Below are positions 33,583-41,097 of a stretch of 64,000 nt of DNA, one piece after another. A program made the translations under genes and the position numbers. The first letter of the stretch is position 1; each line of letters opens with the position of its first letter. The DNA comes from Enterococcus hirae ATCC 9790 (GTDB lineage: Bacteria; Bacillota; Bacilli; Lactobacillales; Enterococcaceae). Where the stretch lies: the NCBI RefSeq assembly GCF_000271405.2, contig NC_018081.1:1847732-1911731 (forward strand), written 5' to 3'. The notes beneath the pieces were generated by a model. That model was not told the DNA's origin, made no database searches, and was given only the letters and a program-made list of their open reading frames with translations.

Positions 33583-34599
33583 ATGAAAAAGAAAATAGTA
33601 TTATCATTGAGCCTATTAATGGCTCTTTTTTTATTACCAATTAATGGGTTTGCCTATACGATTAACAATGAATTTAATTTAGGTGTAAATGAAGGTAGCT
33701 CTCAAGTAGCAAATAATCAGTACATTTTACTGCATGAGACGGCTAACGAAACAGCAACAGGACGCAATGAAGCGCAGTATATGAAACGTTCGTGGACTAG
33801 TGCTTATACCGCTTATATTGTGGGAGACGGCGGAATTGTTTACCAAGTCGGACAACCTGGTTATGTACAGTACGGCGCTGGTTCATACGCTAATGCTAAC
33901 AGTCCCGTGCAGATTGAGTTACAACACACACATGATAAAGCGACGTTTGAGAAAAACTACAAGGCATACGTTGAATTGGCTAGAGATTCAGCAATGAAAT
34001 ATGGTATTCCACTTACATTGGACACGCCTTATAACCAACCAGGAATCAAATCACATTTATGGGTAACGCAAAATATTTGGGGCGATCATACAGATCCTTA
34101 CGGTTATCTTTCTGAAATGGGCGTAAGTAAAGAAAAATTAGCATATGATTTAGCTCATGGATTTACCGATGAAAATCCGACAACTTCAGATGATAGACCA
34201 GTCATTGATCCAACTAGAGCAGGTGCTGCAAATCCTACACTAACAGATGGAACAAATTACGCCCACATTGATCAGTTCGGAGAAATCGAAAACGCAAACT
34301 TGCATGTGGCTGGATGGCACATTGCTAACTATCAATACGAGTATATTTTCATTATGGATTACAATACTGGGAAAGAATTAGCTCGAGTAAGAGCTGATGG
34401 AATTTATAGACCAGATGTAAATCAAGCTTATAATACTTCTGGAAATGTTGGTTATCATGTATCTTTCAATATGCGTAATTTCCCTAATAAGAAAGTCTAT
34501 GTCATGATGCGTGCAACGAATGATCCAGAAGGGAACACTAAAGGCGGAGCACAAGATTTTCATGACAAGCGTTGGTATTTGAATATTCCGCAACGATAA
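33583..34599 (+). CDS. Endolysin, exported N-acetylmuramoyl-L-alanine amidase
   Basis: Protein of 338 aa. It starts with a typical Sec signal peptide (about 1-24, KKKIVLSLSLLMALFLLPINGFA), unusual for classical holin-dependent endolysins but known in some phages of lactic acid bacteria. The Amidase_2 domain spans about 30-185, with H51 (LLHETAN), H157/H168 (SHLWV, WGDHTDPYG) and D170 as zinc and catalytic residues. The C-terminal 120 residues (GWHIANYQYEYIFIMDYNTG) are a beta-rich, probably wall-binding domain. AAGGAG precedes the ATG. Confidence 0.92.
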   Translation: MKKKIVLSLSLLMALFLLPINGFAYTINNEFNLGVNEGSSQVANNQYILLHETANETATGRNEAQYMKRSWTSAYTAYIVGDGGIVYQVGQPGYVQYGAGSYANANSPVQIELQHTHDKATFEKNYKAYVELARDSAMKYGIPLTLDTPYNQPGIKSHLWVTQNIWGDHTDPYGYLSEMGVSKEKLAYDLAHGFTDENPTTSDDRPVIDPTRAGAANPTLTDGTNYAHIDQFGEIENANLHVAGWHIANYQYEYIFIMDYNTGKELARVRADGIYRPDVNQAYNTSGNVGYHVSFNMRNFPNKKVYVMMRATNDPEGNTKGGAQDFHDKRWYLNIPQR

Positions 34600-34622
34600 A
34601 AAAAGCCCCTCGATGAGGGGCA
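34600..34622 (-). terminator. Terminator of the Abi gene (minus strand)
   Basis: Stem GCCCCTC/GAGGGGC with a T7 run on the minus strand. It ends the Abi transcript just after the convergent endolysin gene. Confidence 0.85.
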
Positions 34623-34653
34623 GTACATAGTCATTAACGCACAAGTAAAGTTA

Positions 34654-35658
34654 TCAATTTTTGAATTCTTGTAATCGACTAATAGATTCCATCTTTATAT
34701 CGCATCTATCTAGTAGTTTTGACATAATTTCATTATTGTTATTATCGAATTGTTGAAAAGATGAAACAATTTCATCGATAAAATTATTTTTTACAGTATC
34801 TCGGTTAGAAAATACACAAATTAATGAAAAAACTATACTTAAAATACCGTCTTGTCCTATACAATTATTTCTCATAGATATTGAATATTTTTGTAGATAG
34901 TTTTTTAATAAACCTGGGCTTAGCTCATGTTTACACTTATGATGAAATATTCTTCCTCCGTGAGAAACTATATTTCTAAATTCATTAATATTATATAAGC
35001 AATGAAAGAGCAAAGAATTAAAATCAGTTTTAGAATTATTTTTGTTAAAGCAATGATTTACTATTTCTGTTTTTATATTAAGATTACTCAATTTTAACCA
35101 ATTGACTAATTCCCCAAACGTACAATCATTAACTAAAATCCAAGGAGGAACATTATGATATTCGTTTTTATAGTGAATTATACTTTGATTATAGGAAGAA
35201 CTAATTCTTTCATTTAATTTTGCTAACAGTTTATCTCTATCTGTATATGAATTTCCTTTATCATCATATTTTAATCTTCCTTTATCATACACGTCTGGAT
35301 CTAAATACTCTGATTGTAAAAATCCATATTCTTTAGATATAGAGTGTGGAATTAGAGATTTAAGCGTTTCCTCAAAAACCGAAATATATTTATATAAGAT
35401 TGAACTTAAAAGGCGTTCAAAATCATATACGATTCTAATTTCGGCGAAGGAAGTATTTTCATAATCATCTATGTATTCGTCTTCATTTTCATCGTAAATA
35501 GCAAAGGTCTGTTTGTGATTATTTATTAAATTATAGTAAGGGATATTTTTTAAAGTATATATAGCATTGTCTCTATCTTCAATAATTATTTTTCGTTCTT
35601 CCATTAAATCAACAAGTTTTTCAAATGAATAAAACGATTTATCATCGGGTTTTTTCAT
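34654..35658 (-). CDS. Abi_2 family abortive infection protein (AbiD/F type, HEPN)
   Basis: Protein of 334 aa. The Abi_2 pattern is present: N-terminal SFEKLVDLMEERKIIIEDRDNAIYTLKNIPYYNLINNHK, then FERLLSSILYKYISVFEETLK. A HEPN RNase motif lies in NEFRNIVSHGG (R228, H233). Such proteins kill or arrest the cell upon phage infection. Its own promoter and a 5' RNA with terminator (35675-35745) precede it. Inverted orientation near attR and high AT content mark it as a lysogenic conversion gene. GGAGG lies upstream of the ATG. Confidence 0.85.
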   Translation of the reverse strand: MKKPDDKSFYSFEKLVDLMEERKIIIEDRDNAIYTLKNIPYYNLINNHKQTFAIYDENEDEYIDDYENTSFAEIRIVYDFERLLSSILYKYISVFEETLKSLIPHSISKEYGFLQSEYLDPDVYDKGRLKYDDKGNSYTDRDKLLAKLNERISSSYNQSIIHYKNEYHNVPPWILVNDCTFGELVNWLKLSNLNIKTEIVNHCFNKNNSKTDFNSLLFHCLYNINEFRNIVSHGGRIFHHKCKHELSPGLLKNYLQKYSISMRNNCIGQDGILSIVFSLICVFSNRDTVKNNFIDEIVSSFQQFDNNNNEIMSKLLDRCDIKMESISRLQEFKN

Positions 35659-35674
35659 AACTATCCTCCATATA

Positions 35675-35745
35675 CAAAAAAGCGTGACATTGTATATTAC
35701 AAATCACGCTTTTATATGTTTGGGGTATCCTCCCCAGATTCATTG
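35675..35745 (-). ncRNA. abiF-like RNA upstream of the Abi_2 gene
   Basis: Promoter on the minus strand: TTGACA (35779-35774), 17 bp, TAAACT (35756-35751). The RNA of about 70 nt would contain hairpin GGGGaggataCCCC, then a terminator-like hairpin AAGCGTGA...TCACGCTT with inner TTGT/ACAA and T6. The abiF RNA motif is a known structured RNA found next to abiF genes; position and the GGGG-AGGAU-CCCC hairpin fit it. Most transcripts would stop before the Abi gene. Confidence 0.65.
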
Positions 35746-35750
35746 ACTTA

Positions 35751-35779
35751 AGTTTAATTTAATTTCGAATAAATGTCAA
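35751..35779 (-). promoter_or_regulatory. Promoter of the abiF-like RNA and Abi gene
   Basis: Consensus TTGACA with a 17-bp spacer to TAAACT, oriented toward the RNA. The surrounding stretch 35780-35920 is very AT-rich and holds no ORF that I can support. Confidence 0.65.
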
Positions 35780-35926
35780 CTATTTATTTTTTATACTACT
35801 CTAGGGTGAGAGAGTATCTGAAGCTTTTTTCTTTTTATGACTTGGAAATAATAGCATAAAATAATATCTTATACAAAGAATAAGTACAATCTAGTTTTTT
35901 GCTATTAAATGTGTAATAATAAATAT

Positions 35927-36002
35927 GCCATCACAACAAAGAATGAAACCCATCATTATCTAGTTTATGTCCATTCTTTTTGTTTGCAGTAGTTGTGATG
36001 GC
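35927..36002 (+). ncRNA. Long stem-loop, candidate structured RNA
   Basis: An 11-bp perfect outer stem GCCATCACAAC/GTTGTGATGGC (35927-35937 and 35992-36002) encloses a second helix AAAGAATG/CATTCTTT (35938-35945 and 35972-35979). The whole is 76 nt and ends six bases before a tRNA-like gene. No coding potential is seen. Confidence 0.4.
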
Positions 36003-36007
36003 TTTCC

Positions 36008-36081
36008 GTACCTTTAGCTCAGCTGGTCAGATCAGATGGCTTATAACTATCTGATTGTAGGTTTTAATTCTACAGGGCACA
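36008..36081 (+). tRNA. tRNA-like gene, anticodon UAU (degenerate, Met-tRNA related)
   Basis: Folds as a cloverleaf: acceptor GTACCTT/AGGGCAC (one mismatch), D stem GCTC/GATC (one mismatch), anticodon stem GATGG/CTATC with loop CTTATAA (anticodon TAT), T stem GTAGG/TCTAC. The body resembles elongator tRNA-Met, whose loop is CTCATAA, with C34 changed to T. The T loop TTTTAAT departs from TTCRANN. It may be a decayed tRNA or an unusual phage tRNA-Ile for AUA codons. Confidence 0.55.
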
Positions 36082-36114
36082 TAAAAATTTAGTTACCATT
36101 AAGGAGGAACTTTT

Positions 36115-36378
36115 ATGGATAAAAGATTTAAATTTATCAATATTCTCAGTTTATTAATAGGAATATTAGTAAGTATAGAAATTTTTACAACCTGGTTTGG
36201 TATGCTATTTTCTAGTCTCATTCCTGTTTTATTAATGGGAGTAATAGGATTTATACTTTCTATTTGGTCATTAAGTAAAAATAGTAGTCTTATTGAAAAA
36301 GTTATCTCAGTATGTGGATTGTTGTTAAATATTATCCCTGTAGGATATTTTATATTATTATTTTTTGCAATAGGTTAA
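36115..36378 (+). CDS. Small three-helix membrane protein (87 aa)
   Basis: Three hydrophobic segments (ILSLLIGILVSIEIF; LIPVLLMGVIGFILSIWSL; VISVCGLLLNIIPVGYFILLFFAI). AAGGAGGA precedes the ATG. It is a lone plus-strand gene in the conversion region; function unknown. Confidence 0.6.
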   Translation: MDKRFKFINILSLLIGILVSIEIFTTWFGMLFSSLIPVLLMGVIGFILSIWSLSKNSSLIEKVISVCGLLLNIIPVGYFILLFFAIG

Positions 36379-36597
36379 TATCTTATGTTTTTTTTGACAT
36401 GTTATATAGGGAAGTTAATCTATAATTTAAATTATTTTTCAAACATATTTGATATGCACTTTATTTCTTTATTTTAATTTATAAGTATAAAAAAACAATA
36501 AATTTAATTATGTTAAAATGATAACGTCATCATATTACACAATCTTAATACTAACTTAAAAAATATCTCCTTTCATAAGTATGATGATAAAATCCGT

Positions 36598-36622
36598 TCC
36601 GGGCTACCTTTTTAGGTAGCCT
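36598..36622 (-). terminator. Hairpin downstream of the SOS-controlled gene
   Basis: GGGCTACC/GGTAGCC with loop TTTTTA, just past the stop of the minus-strand gene. The T tract is short, so termination is plausible rather than certain. The stretch 36379-36597 otherwise shows no gene. Confidence 0.5.
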
Positions 36623-36625
36623 ACT

Positions 36626-36928
36626 TTAATCTTTATACCTTTCTGGATCAATGAAAGTATACTTTATATAGTCATAACGCCGATGATCGCTCCGTGCGTC
36701 CGGCACGTCAGTTACGATATCAAACAAAAAATATACGTCTTTCTTCATTCTGGTTTTCGCAGCAGGGATTTTAAAGTAGTTCTTATTAGAATAGTAGAGA
36801 TTGATTAATAAACTGTCTTCAATTGCTAAAAAGAAAACTTCTGAATCCCATACTTTATAAAAATCTTTGATAAATCTATTCGAAGGATCGAATTTAAACC
36901 ATAATTGTATTTTTCCTTCCATAAGCAT
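36626..36928 (-). CDS. SOS-controlled hypothetical protein (100 aa)
   Basis: Soluble protein beginning MLMEGKIQLWFKFDPSNRFIKDFYKVWDSE and ending YIKYTFIDPERYKD; no family recognised. GAGGTGA lies six bases before the ATG. The promoter has a LexA-type box CGAACGAATGTTCT between -35 and -10, so expression should rise on DNA damage, when the prophage is induced. Being at the attR end and minus strand, it is outside the late operon. Confidence 0.65.
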   Translation of the reverse strand: MLMEGKIQLWFKFDPSNRFIKDFYKVWDSEVFFLAIEDSLLINLYYSNKNYFKIPAAKTRMKKDVYFLFDIVTDVPDARSDHRRYDYIKYTFIDPERYKD

Positions 36929-36947
36929 AAAAGTTCACCTCAAAAAG

Positions 36948-36976
36948 AGTATACGAACGAATGTTCTTTTTGTAAA
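36948..36976 (-). promoter_or_regulatory. Promoter with LexA/DinR box
   Basis: On the minus strand, TTTACA (36976-36971), a 17-bp spacer and TATACT (36953-36948). The spacer holds CGAACGAATGTTCT (36954-36967), which matches the Gram-positive LexA consensus CGAAC-N4-GTTC. Confidence 0.75.
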
Positions 36977-37030
36977 GATGGAATATCATTGATAATATGG
37001 ATGGAACATATATATTAAAAAGTGTTCTTT

Positions 37031-37040
37031 TTGAATGCCA
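37031..37040. repeat. Arm-type site near attR
   Basis: TTGAATGCCA, the same sequence as at 101-110 and 113-122 near attL. Confidence 0.5.
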
Positions 37041-37080
37041 TTTTCATTCATTTAACGAAAACTATCGAAAATAAAAAATG

Positions 37081-37109
37081 CCTAAATCCTTTTAAAATAA
37101 GGATTTAGG
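37081..37109 (-). terminator. tmRNA terminator
   Basis: CCTAAATCC/GGATTTAGG stem spanning the attR boundary, downstream of ssrA on the minus strand. The prophage restores one arm of this hairpin at the junction; the other arm is inside att. Confidence 0.7.
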
Positions 37110-37155
37110 CATTTAGTGAAATCTACCGAAATCTCACAATGGAGACGGCGGGAGT
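37091..37155. repeat. attR, right 65-bp direct repeat
   Basis: Identical to 1-65. It overlaps the tmRNA 3' end, so integration leaves a complete ssrA gene on this side. Confidence 0.93.
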
Positions 37156-37504
37156 CGAACCCGCGTCCAAACACATCGCCACTTAAAAATCTACGTTCAT
37201 AGTCAACTCATTTGTGGTTTCGCTTTACAGCTTGCCGAGTGACAGGCATTCTGTATCGCTAGTCTGATGATCTCTTTAACAACTTACAGACGGAAAGTTG
37301 TCACGTATCCCACTAAATTTGAGACCCTTACTCGAGCACATGGGCGATGCCGAGAGGATCTACGCTAACTGTTTTTAGGCAGCTAAAGCGTAAGAGTTGT
37401 TTTCGTTTTTAGCAGTTATATTTAACTGTAACGTTTTAACGTAGACGTAACCTACGAAACGCAATTCAAGCTCAAACTGTGCCTGTCGAATCCGTAACGT
37501 CCCC
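37140..37504 (-). ncRNA. ssrA: tmRNA
   Basis: Rescues stalled ribosomes and tags their products. The 5' end GGGGACGTTACGGATTCGAC and the 3' T-arm/acceptor (GGTTCGACTCCCGCCGTCTCC) are clear. The tag reading frame at 37413-37375 encodes AKNENNSYALAA followed by TAA, matching the tag I recall for E. faecium. The gene is the attachment site of prophage 1. Confidence 0.97.
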
Positions 37505-37693
37505 GTTATAAACAAGGGTTACGTGTATTTTTCATACAATTTATATTATAGCACAAAATTGAATTTTTTCAACGAGAAACGATTACGGAAAAAGCAAATC
37601 GTCCGAAGTATCAAGAGATGATTCTCAATAGCTAATACTGTAAAAAATCATCTCTCAGTTACTCGGAAATATACATCGTATTTCGATTAAAAA

Positions 37694-38466
37694 TCAAATC
37701 AAGTCAAAATGTTTGAGCGCATGAACGATTCCGCCCTCAGTGTTTTTCTTTGTAATAAAAGTGGATAGTTCTTTGAGATCATTGTAAGCATTGCCCATCG
37801 CGATCTTGTTGTCGCATGCTTCTAACAGTGCAAAGTCATTTGGTCCATCACCAAATCCAAATGTAGGCACATCAACAAGGTTTAATTCTTGTTTTAAACG
37901 TTTCACTCCTGCACCTTTCGAGATTCCTTTTTTGACCGTGTCAATCGAGTAAGGACCATTTCGATAAAAAGTCAGATCAGGAAATTGTTCATGATAATAT
38001 TCATCCCCAGATTGAGAGAGGATAAGTAACATATTGATTGGATGATCCAAATAAGCTTGCGGATTGATTTCTGGTACATTTGAATGGATAAAGTTATAGG
38101 CATCAATCATCGTTTGTGTGTGTGCAGTACACCAAATATGTTGATGGTTATAAAATGAGAGCTGGTGCCCTTGTATTTGGACATGTTCGAGCATCTTTTG
38201 ACAGTCTTCAGTTGCGATTATTTCAGAATGAACTTCTTGACCATCCACGCTGATGTAAGAACCATTCATCGTAACTGCAGAGGAAATACCAGCATCTGAC
38301 ATGATATGTTTGATTTCAGCTTCAGTTCGTCCAGTTGCTATGACTGGCAGGACGTTATTTGCCTGTAGTGCTTGCATTGCTTCGGCCACTTCTGGTGTGA
38401 TTTTTGATTGAGCATCTAACAGTGTTCCATCAAGATCAAAAAAGTAATTGCACGATAATTTGACAC
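37694..38466 (-). pseudogene. Cof-type HAD phosphatase with N-terminal frameshift
   Basis: The frame from 38389 encodes 231 aa with HAD motifs II-IV (VIATGRTEAEI; K in KKGISKGAGVKRL; FGFGDGPNDFALLE). Upstream, the same frame gives FFDLDGTLLDAQSKITPEV, the catalytic motif I, but it has no start codon. A GTG at 38466 with AAGGGG upstream opens SNYRAITF in the other frame. One extra base in the T6 run (38438-38443) would join them. Either a real frameshift mutation or a homopolymer error. Confidence 0.75.
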
Positions 38467-38551
38467 AAAAAAACCCCTTTTTATTCGATTACCCCTATCT
38501 TAACAAAGAATGAACAAAAGACAAACCTTTCGTGAAGAATTACCGAATATA

Positions 38552-38580
38552 TTGGTTCAAGTTAATTTTTAGAGTATACT
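38552..38580 (+). promoter_or_regulatory. Promoter of the SdpI/two-component operon
   Basis: TTGGTT (38552-38557), 17 bp and TATACT (38575-38580), followed at 38597 by GGAGGG before the first gene. Confidence 0.65.
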
Positions 38581-38606
38581 AGAAAGAGAGATTTAGGAGG
38601 GATCAT

Positions 38607-38942
38607 ATGATTTTTTTAGTTGTCGGAGTATTTTTGACTATCCTAGGTTGCTTGTTTCTTTTTATCCCTTCTAAAGGGAATCTGCCTTTTTATGGTTACC
38701 ACTCACCGCGTGCCACAAAATCCGATGTTCACTGGCGGTTAGCACAAAAAACAAGTGGAAAATATTTTTTTATTTTCGGTTTATTGATGGCCTTGATCGG
38801 CTATTTACTAAAATTAACTGGACAGACAAACTATTTTATAATCGAGATGTTGGTTTTAGTTTTTCCAATTATGCCGATTTTTATCTTAACTGAAAAAAAA
38901 TTACAAGAACTCGATGATAGTATTGGAGGAAATAAAAAATGA
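38607..38942 (+). CDS. SdpI family membrane protein
   Basis: Protein of 111 aa. The motif FYGYHSPRATKSDVHWRLAQKTSGKYF is the hallmark of the SdpI C-terminal-like family (YGYRTPRSMKS...W), flanked by three to four transmembrane helices. In Bacillus, SdpI confers immunity to the SdpC toxin. Here it heads an operon with a response regulator and kinase and may signal to or be controlled by them. Its stop overlaps the regulator start. Confidence 0.85.
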   Translation: MIFLVVGVFLTILGCLFLFIPSKGNLPFYGYHSPRATKSDVHWRLAQKTSGKYFFIFGLLMALIGYLLKLTGQTNYFIIEMLVLVFPIMPIFILTEKKLQELDDSIGGNKK

Positions 38943-39655
38943 ATATTTTAATGATAGAAGATAATCAATCCGTATCTGAAATGATGCAGATGTTTTTTTT
39001 GAATGAAGGATGGGAAGCAACTTTTAAATATGACGGAAAAGAAGGTCTAGATGCTTTTTTAGAAAGACCGAATTACTGGGACATGATCACTTTAGACCTG
39101 AACTTGCCAACGATGGATGGTATGCTTGTTGGAAGAGAAATTCGGAAAGTCTCTAGTACAGTTCCGATCATTATGTTAACAGCTCGTGATTCTGAAAGTG
39201 ACCAGGTTATTGGATTAGAGATGGGCGCAGATGACTACGTGACCAAACCTTTTAGCCCACTAACTTTGATTGCCCGAATGAAAGCTTTACACCGTCGTAG
39301 TGAATTGGTAGAGGTAAAAGAAGAAACAAACAACTCGGACGATCACTTCGATATCGAAACAGATCACTTTAAGATGAATACAAAAACACGTGAAGCTTAT
39401 TTAAATAAAGCACCAATCGAAGGTTTGACACCGAAAGAGTTTGATCTATTATTTACACTAGCTAAAAAACCACGCCAAGTATTTTCTCGGGAACAATTAC
39501 TGGAATTAGTGTGGGATTATCAATACTTTGGTGATGAACGAACGGTTGATGCGCATATCAAAAAGCTTCGACAAAAAATCGAAAAGGTTGGACCACAAGT
39601 CATTCAAACGGTTTGGGGCGTAGGTTATAAATTTGATGATTCTGGTGTGGCCTAA
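38939..39655 (+). CDS. OmpR-family response regulator
   Basis: Protein of 238 aa. The receiver domain has E7/D8, phospho-acceptor D53 (MITLDLNLPTMDG), T81 and K103 (DYVTKPF). The C-terminal winged helix ends DERTVDAHIKKLRQKIE...VWGVGYKF. It is preceded by GGAGG and overlaps the kinase start by one base, so the pair forms one operon with the SdpI gene. The target genes are unknown. Confidence 0.93.
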   Translation: MNILMIEDNQSVSEMMQMFFLNEGWEATFKYDGKEGLDAFLERPNYWDMITLDLNLPTMDGMLVGREIRKVSSTVPIIMLTARDSESDQVIGLEMGADDYVTKPFSPLTLIARMKALHRRSELVEVKEETNNSDDHFDIETDHFKMNTKTREAYLNKAPIEGLTPKEFDLLFTLAKKPRQVFSREQLLELVWDYQYFGDERTVDAHIKKLRQKIEKVGPQVIQTVWGVGYKFDDSGVA

Positions 39656-41097
39656 TGCGCTATCTTTACCAGCAGTTATTAGCCTTTTGCGGAATGATCG
39701 CGATGATCATTTTGATCGTAGGTGTTTCTTTTACGCAACTGACTAAGCAAACCATTGAAGAAAATAATTACCAACAACTTTTTGGCTATGCAGAATCTGT
39801 CGAGAAGACAACACAGACATACACAGACACGTTTCCTCAATTAAGCCAAGATCAAGCGTTTCAAAATGCATTATTATTAACGGAACAAGTCTTATCAGAA
39901 CAAAATGTCAATTTTATTTTTATCGATAAGAACGAACGGGTCATTTATCCTACTGATAATGTGGTATTGAACTTTACGATTAAAGCGGAACAATGGGATA
40001 ATCTGCGTCATGGAAGACAAGTAAAATTTACCTCCAACAAAAATATACTAGGACAAAATCAAGCGACGTCTTATGCCTTAGTACCTTTTAATTTAAATCA
40101 TGAATTTTATGGTGGCTTGGTTGTTAGTCAACCGGCTAAAAATATCGATAATAGTGTTCGGTCGGTCACATTGAATCTGTTTAAAGGTTTTATTTTTTCA
40201 AGTATTGTTGCTATATTAGCGAGTTATGCGTTTGCTGCTTTTCAGGTTAAAAGGATCAATCGTTTACGTAATGCAACGAAAGAAGTCACGAATGGAAATT
40301 TTGATGTCCAATTGCCAGTTCATGATAAAGATGAATTTGATGAATTAGCGGATGACTTCAACAAAATGACGAATTCTTTAAAAGAATCACAGGCTGAAAT
40401 CGAAGAGCAAGAAAACCGCCGAAGACAATTTATGGCAGATGCTTCTCACGAAATGCGTACGCCGCTAACCACAATCAACGGGTTACTTGAAGGTCTAAAA
40501 TATAATGCAATTCCTGAAGACCAAAGAGAAAATGCGATCAACTTGATGAAAAATGAAACAGAACGACTGATACGCTTAGTTAACGAAAATCTAGACTATG
40601 AAAAAATCAGAACCAATCAAATCAGTATGGTTATTAAAAGATTCAATGGTACAGAAACATTGAAAAATATTGTGGCACAGCTTGAAACAAAAGCAGAAGC
40701 TGCAGGGAATGTTTTAGTTTTACAAGCAGAAGACGATGTGGAAGTGTATGCAGACTATGACCGATTTGTGCAAATCATGGTGAATATCATCCAAAATGCG
40801 ATTCAATTTACAGAAAATGGAACGATCACGATCTCTTTAGAAAAAGGTTATCTAGAAACGATTATCCGAATTAAGGATACAGGTATCGGAATGACTGAAC
40901 AACAAATGAAGAGTATTTGGGACCGTTATTATAAAGTTGATCCCTCAAGAAAGAATACAAAATACGGGGAATCAGGACTAGGACTTCCAATCGTTCAACA
41001 GTTAGTTCGGCTTCATAAAGGAAAGCTGGAAGTAGAAAGCGAATTGGGGACAGGAACAACATTTACAGTTAAATTACCAGATGTAGAAATAAAATAA
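39655..41097 (+). CDS. Sensor histidine kinase
   Basis: Protein of 480 aa. Two transmembrane helices (about 8-28 and 176-197) flank an extracytoplasmic sensor; HAMP at about 198-250; H-box FMADASHEMRTPLTTINGLLEG with H265; N box MVNIIQNAIQF; G boxes IKDTGIGM and GESGLGLPIV. It phosphorylates the adjacent regulator. The IS element begins three bases after its stop, and the transposase reading frame runs back into its last 85 bases on the other strand. Confidence 0.93.
   Translation: MRYLYQQLLAFCGMIAMIILIVGVSFTQLTKQTIEENNYQQLFGYAESVEKTTQTYTDTFPQLSQDQAFQNALLLTEQVLSEQNVNFIFIDKNERVIYPTDNVVLNFTIKAEQWDNLRHGRQVKFTSNKNILGQNQATSYALVPFNLNHEFYGGLVVSQPAKNIDNSVRSVTLNLFKGFIFSSIVAILASYAFAAFQVKRINRLRNATKEVTNGNFDVQLPVHDKDEFDELADDFNKMTNSLKESQAEIEEQENRRRQFMADASHEMRTPLTTINGLLEGLKYNAIPEDQRENAINLMKNETERLIRLVNENLDYEKIRTNQISMVIKRFNGTETLKNIVAQLETKAEAAGNVLVLQAEDDVEVYADYDRFVQIMVNIIQNAIQFTENGTITISLEKGYLETIIRIKDTGIGMTEQQMKSIWDRYYKVDPSRKNTKYGESGLGLPIVQQLVRLHKGKLEVESELGTGTTFTVKLPDVEIK

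Larger units (their letters stand above)
1..37155. mobile_element. Prophage 1, complete siphovirus-type prophage integrated in ssrA
   Basis: A 65-bp direct repeat bounds this segment (1-65 and 37091-37155), and the right copy is the 3' end of the intact tmRNA gene. The gene order is that of a cos-type, HK97-fold siphovirus: integrase, lysogeny, early, replication, ArpU, terminase, head, tail, lysis and conversion genes. All essential modules look intact. The repeat begins at the first base of the window, so the true left boundary may lie slightly upstream. Confidence 0.95.

Noticed and set aside
36008..36081. tRNA-like sequence as the attachment site of prophage 1
   Set aside because: The 65-bp repeat at 1-65 and 37091-37155 shows that ssrA is the site; the tRNA-like gene lies inside the prophage.
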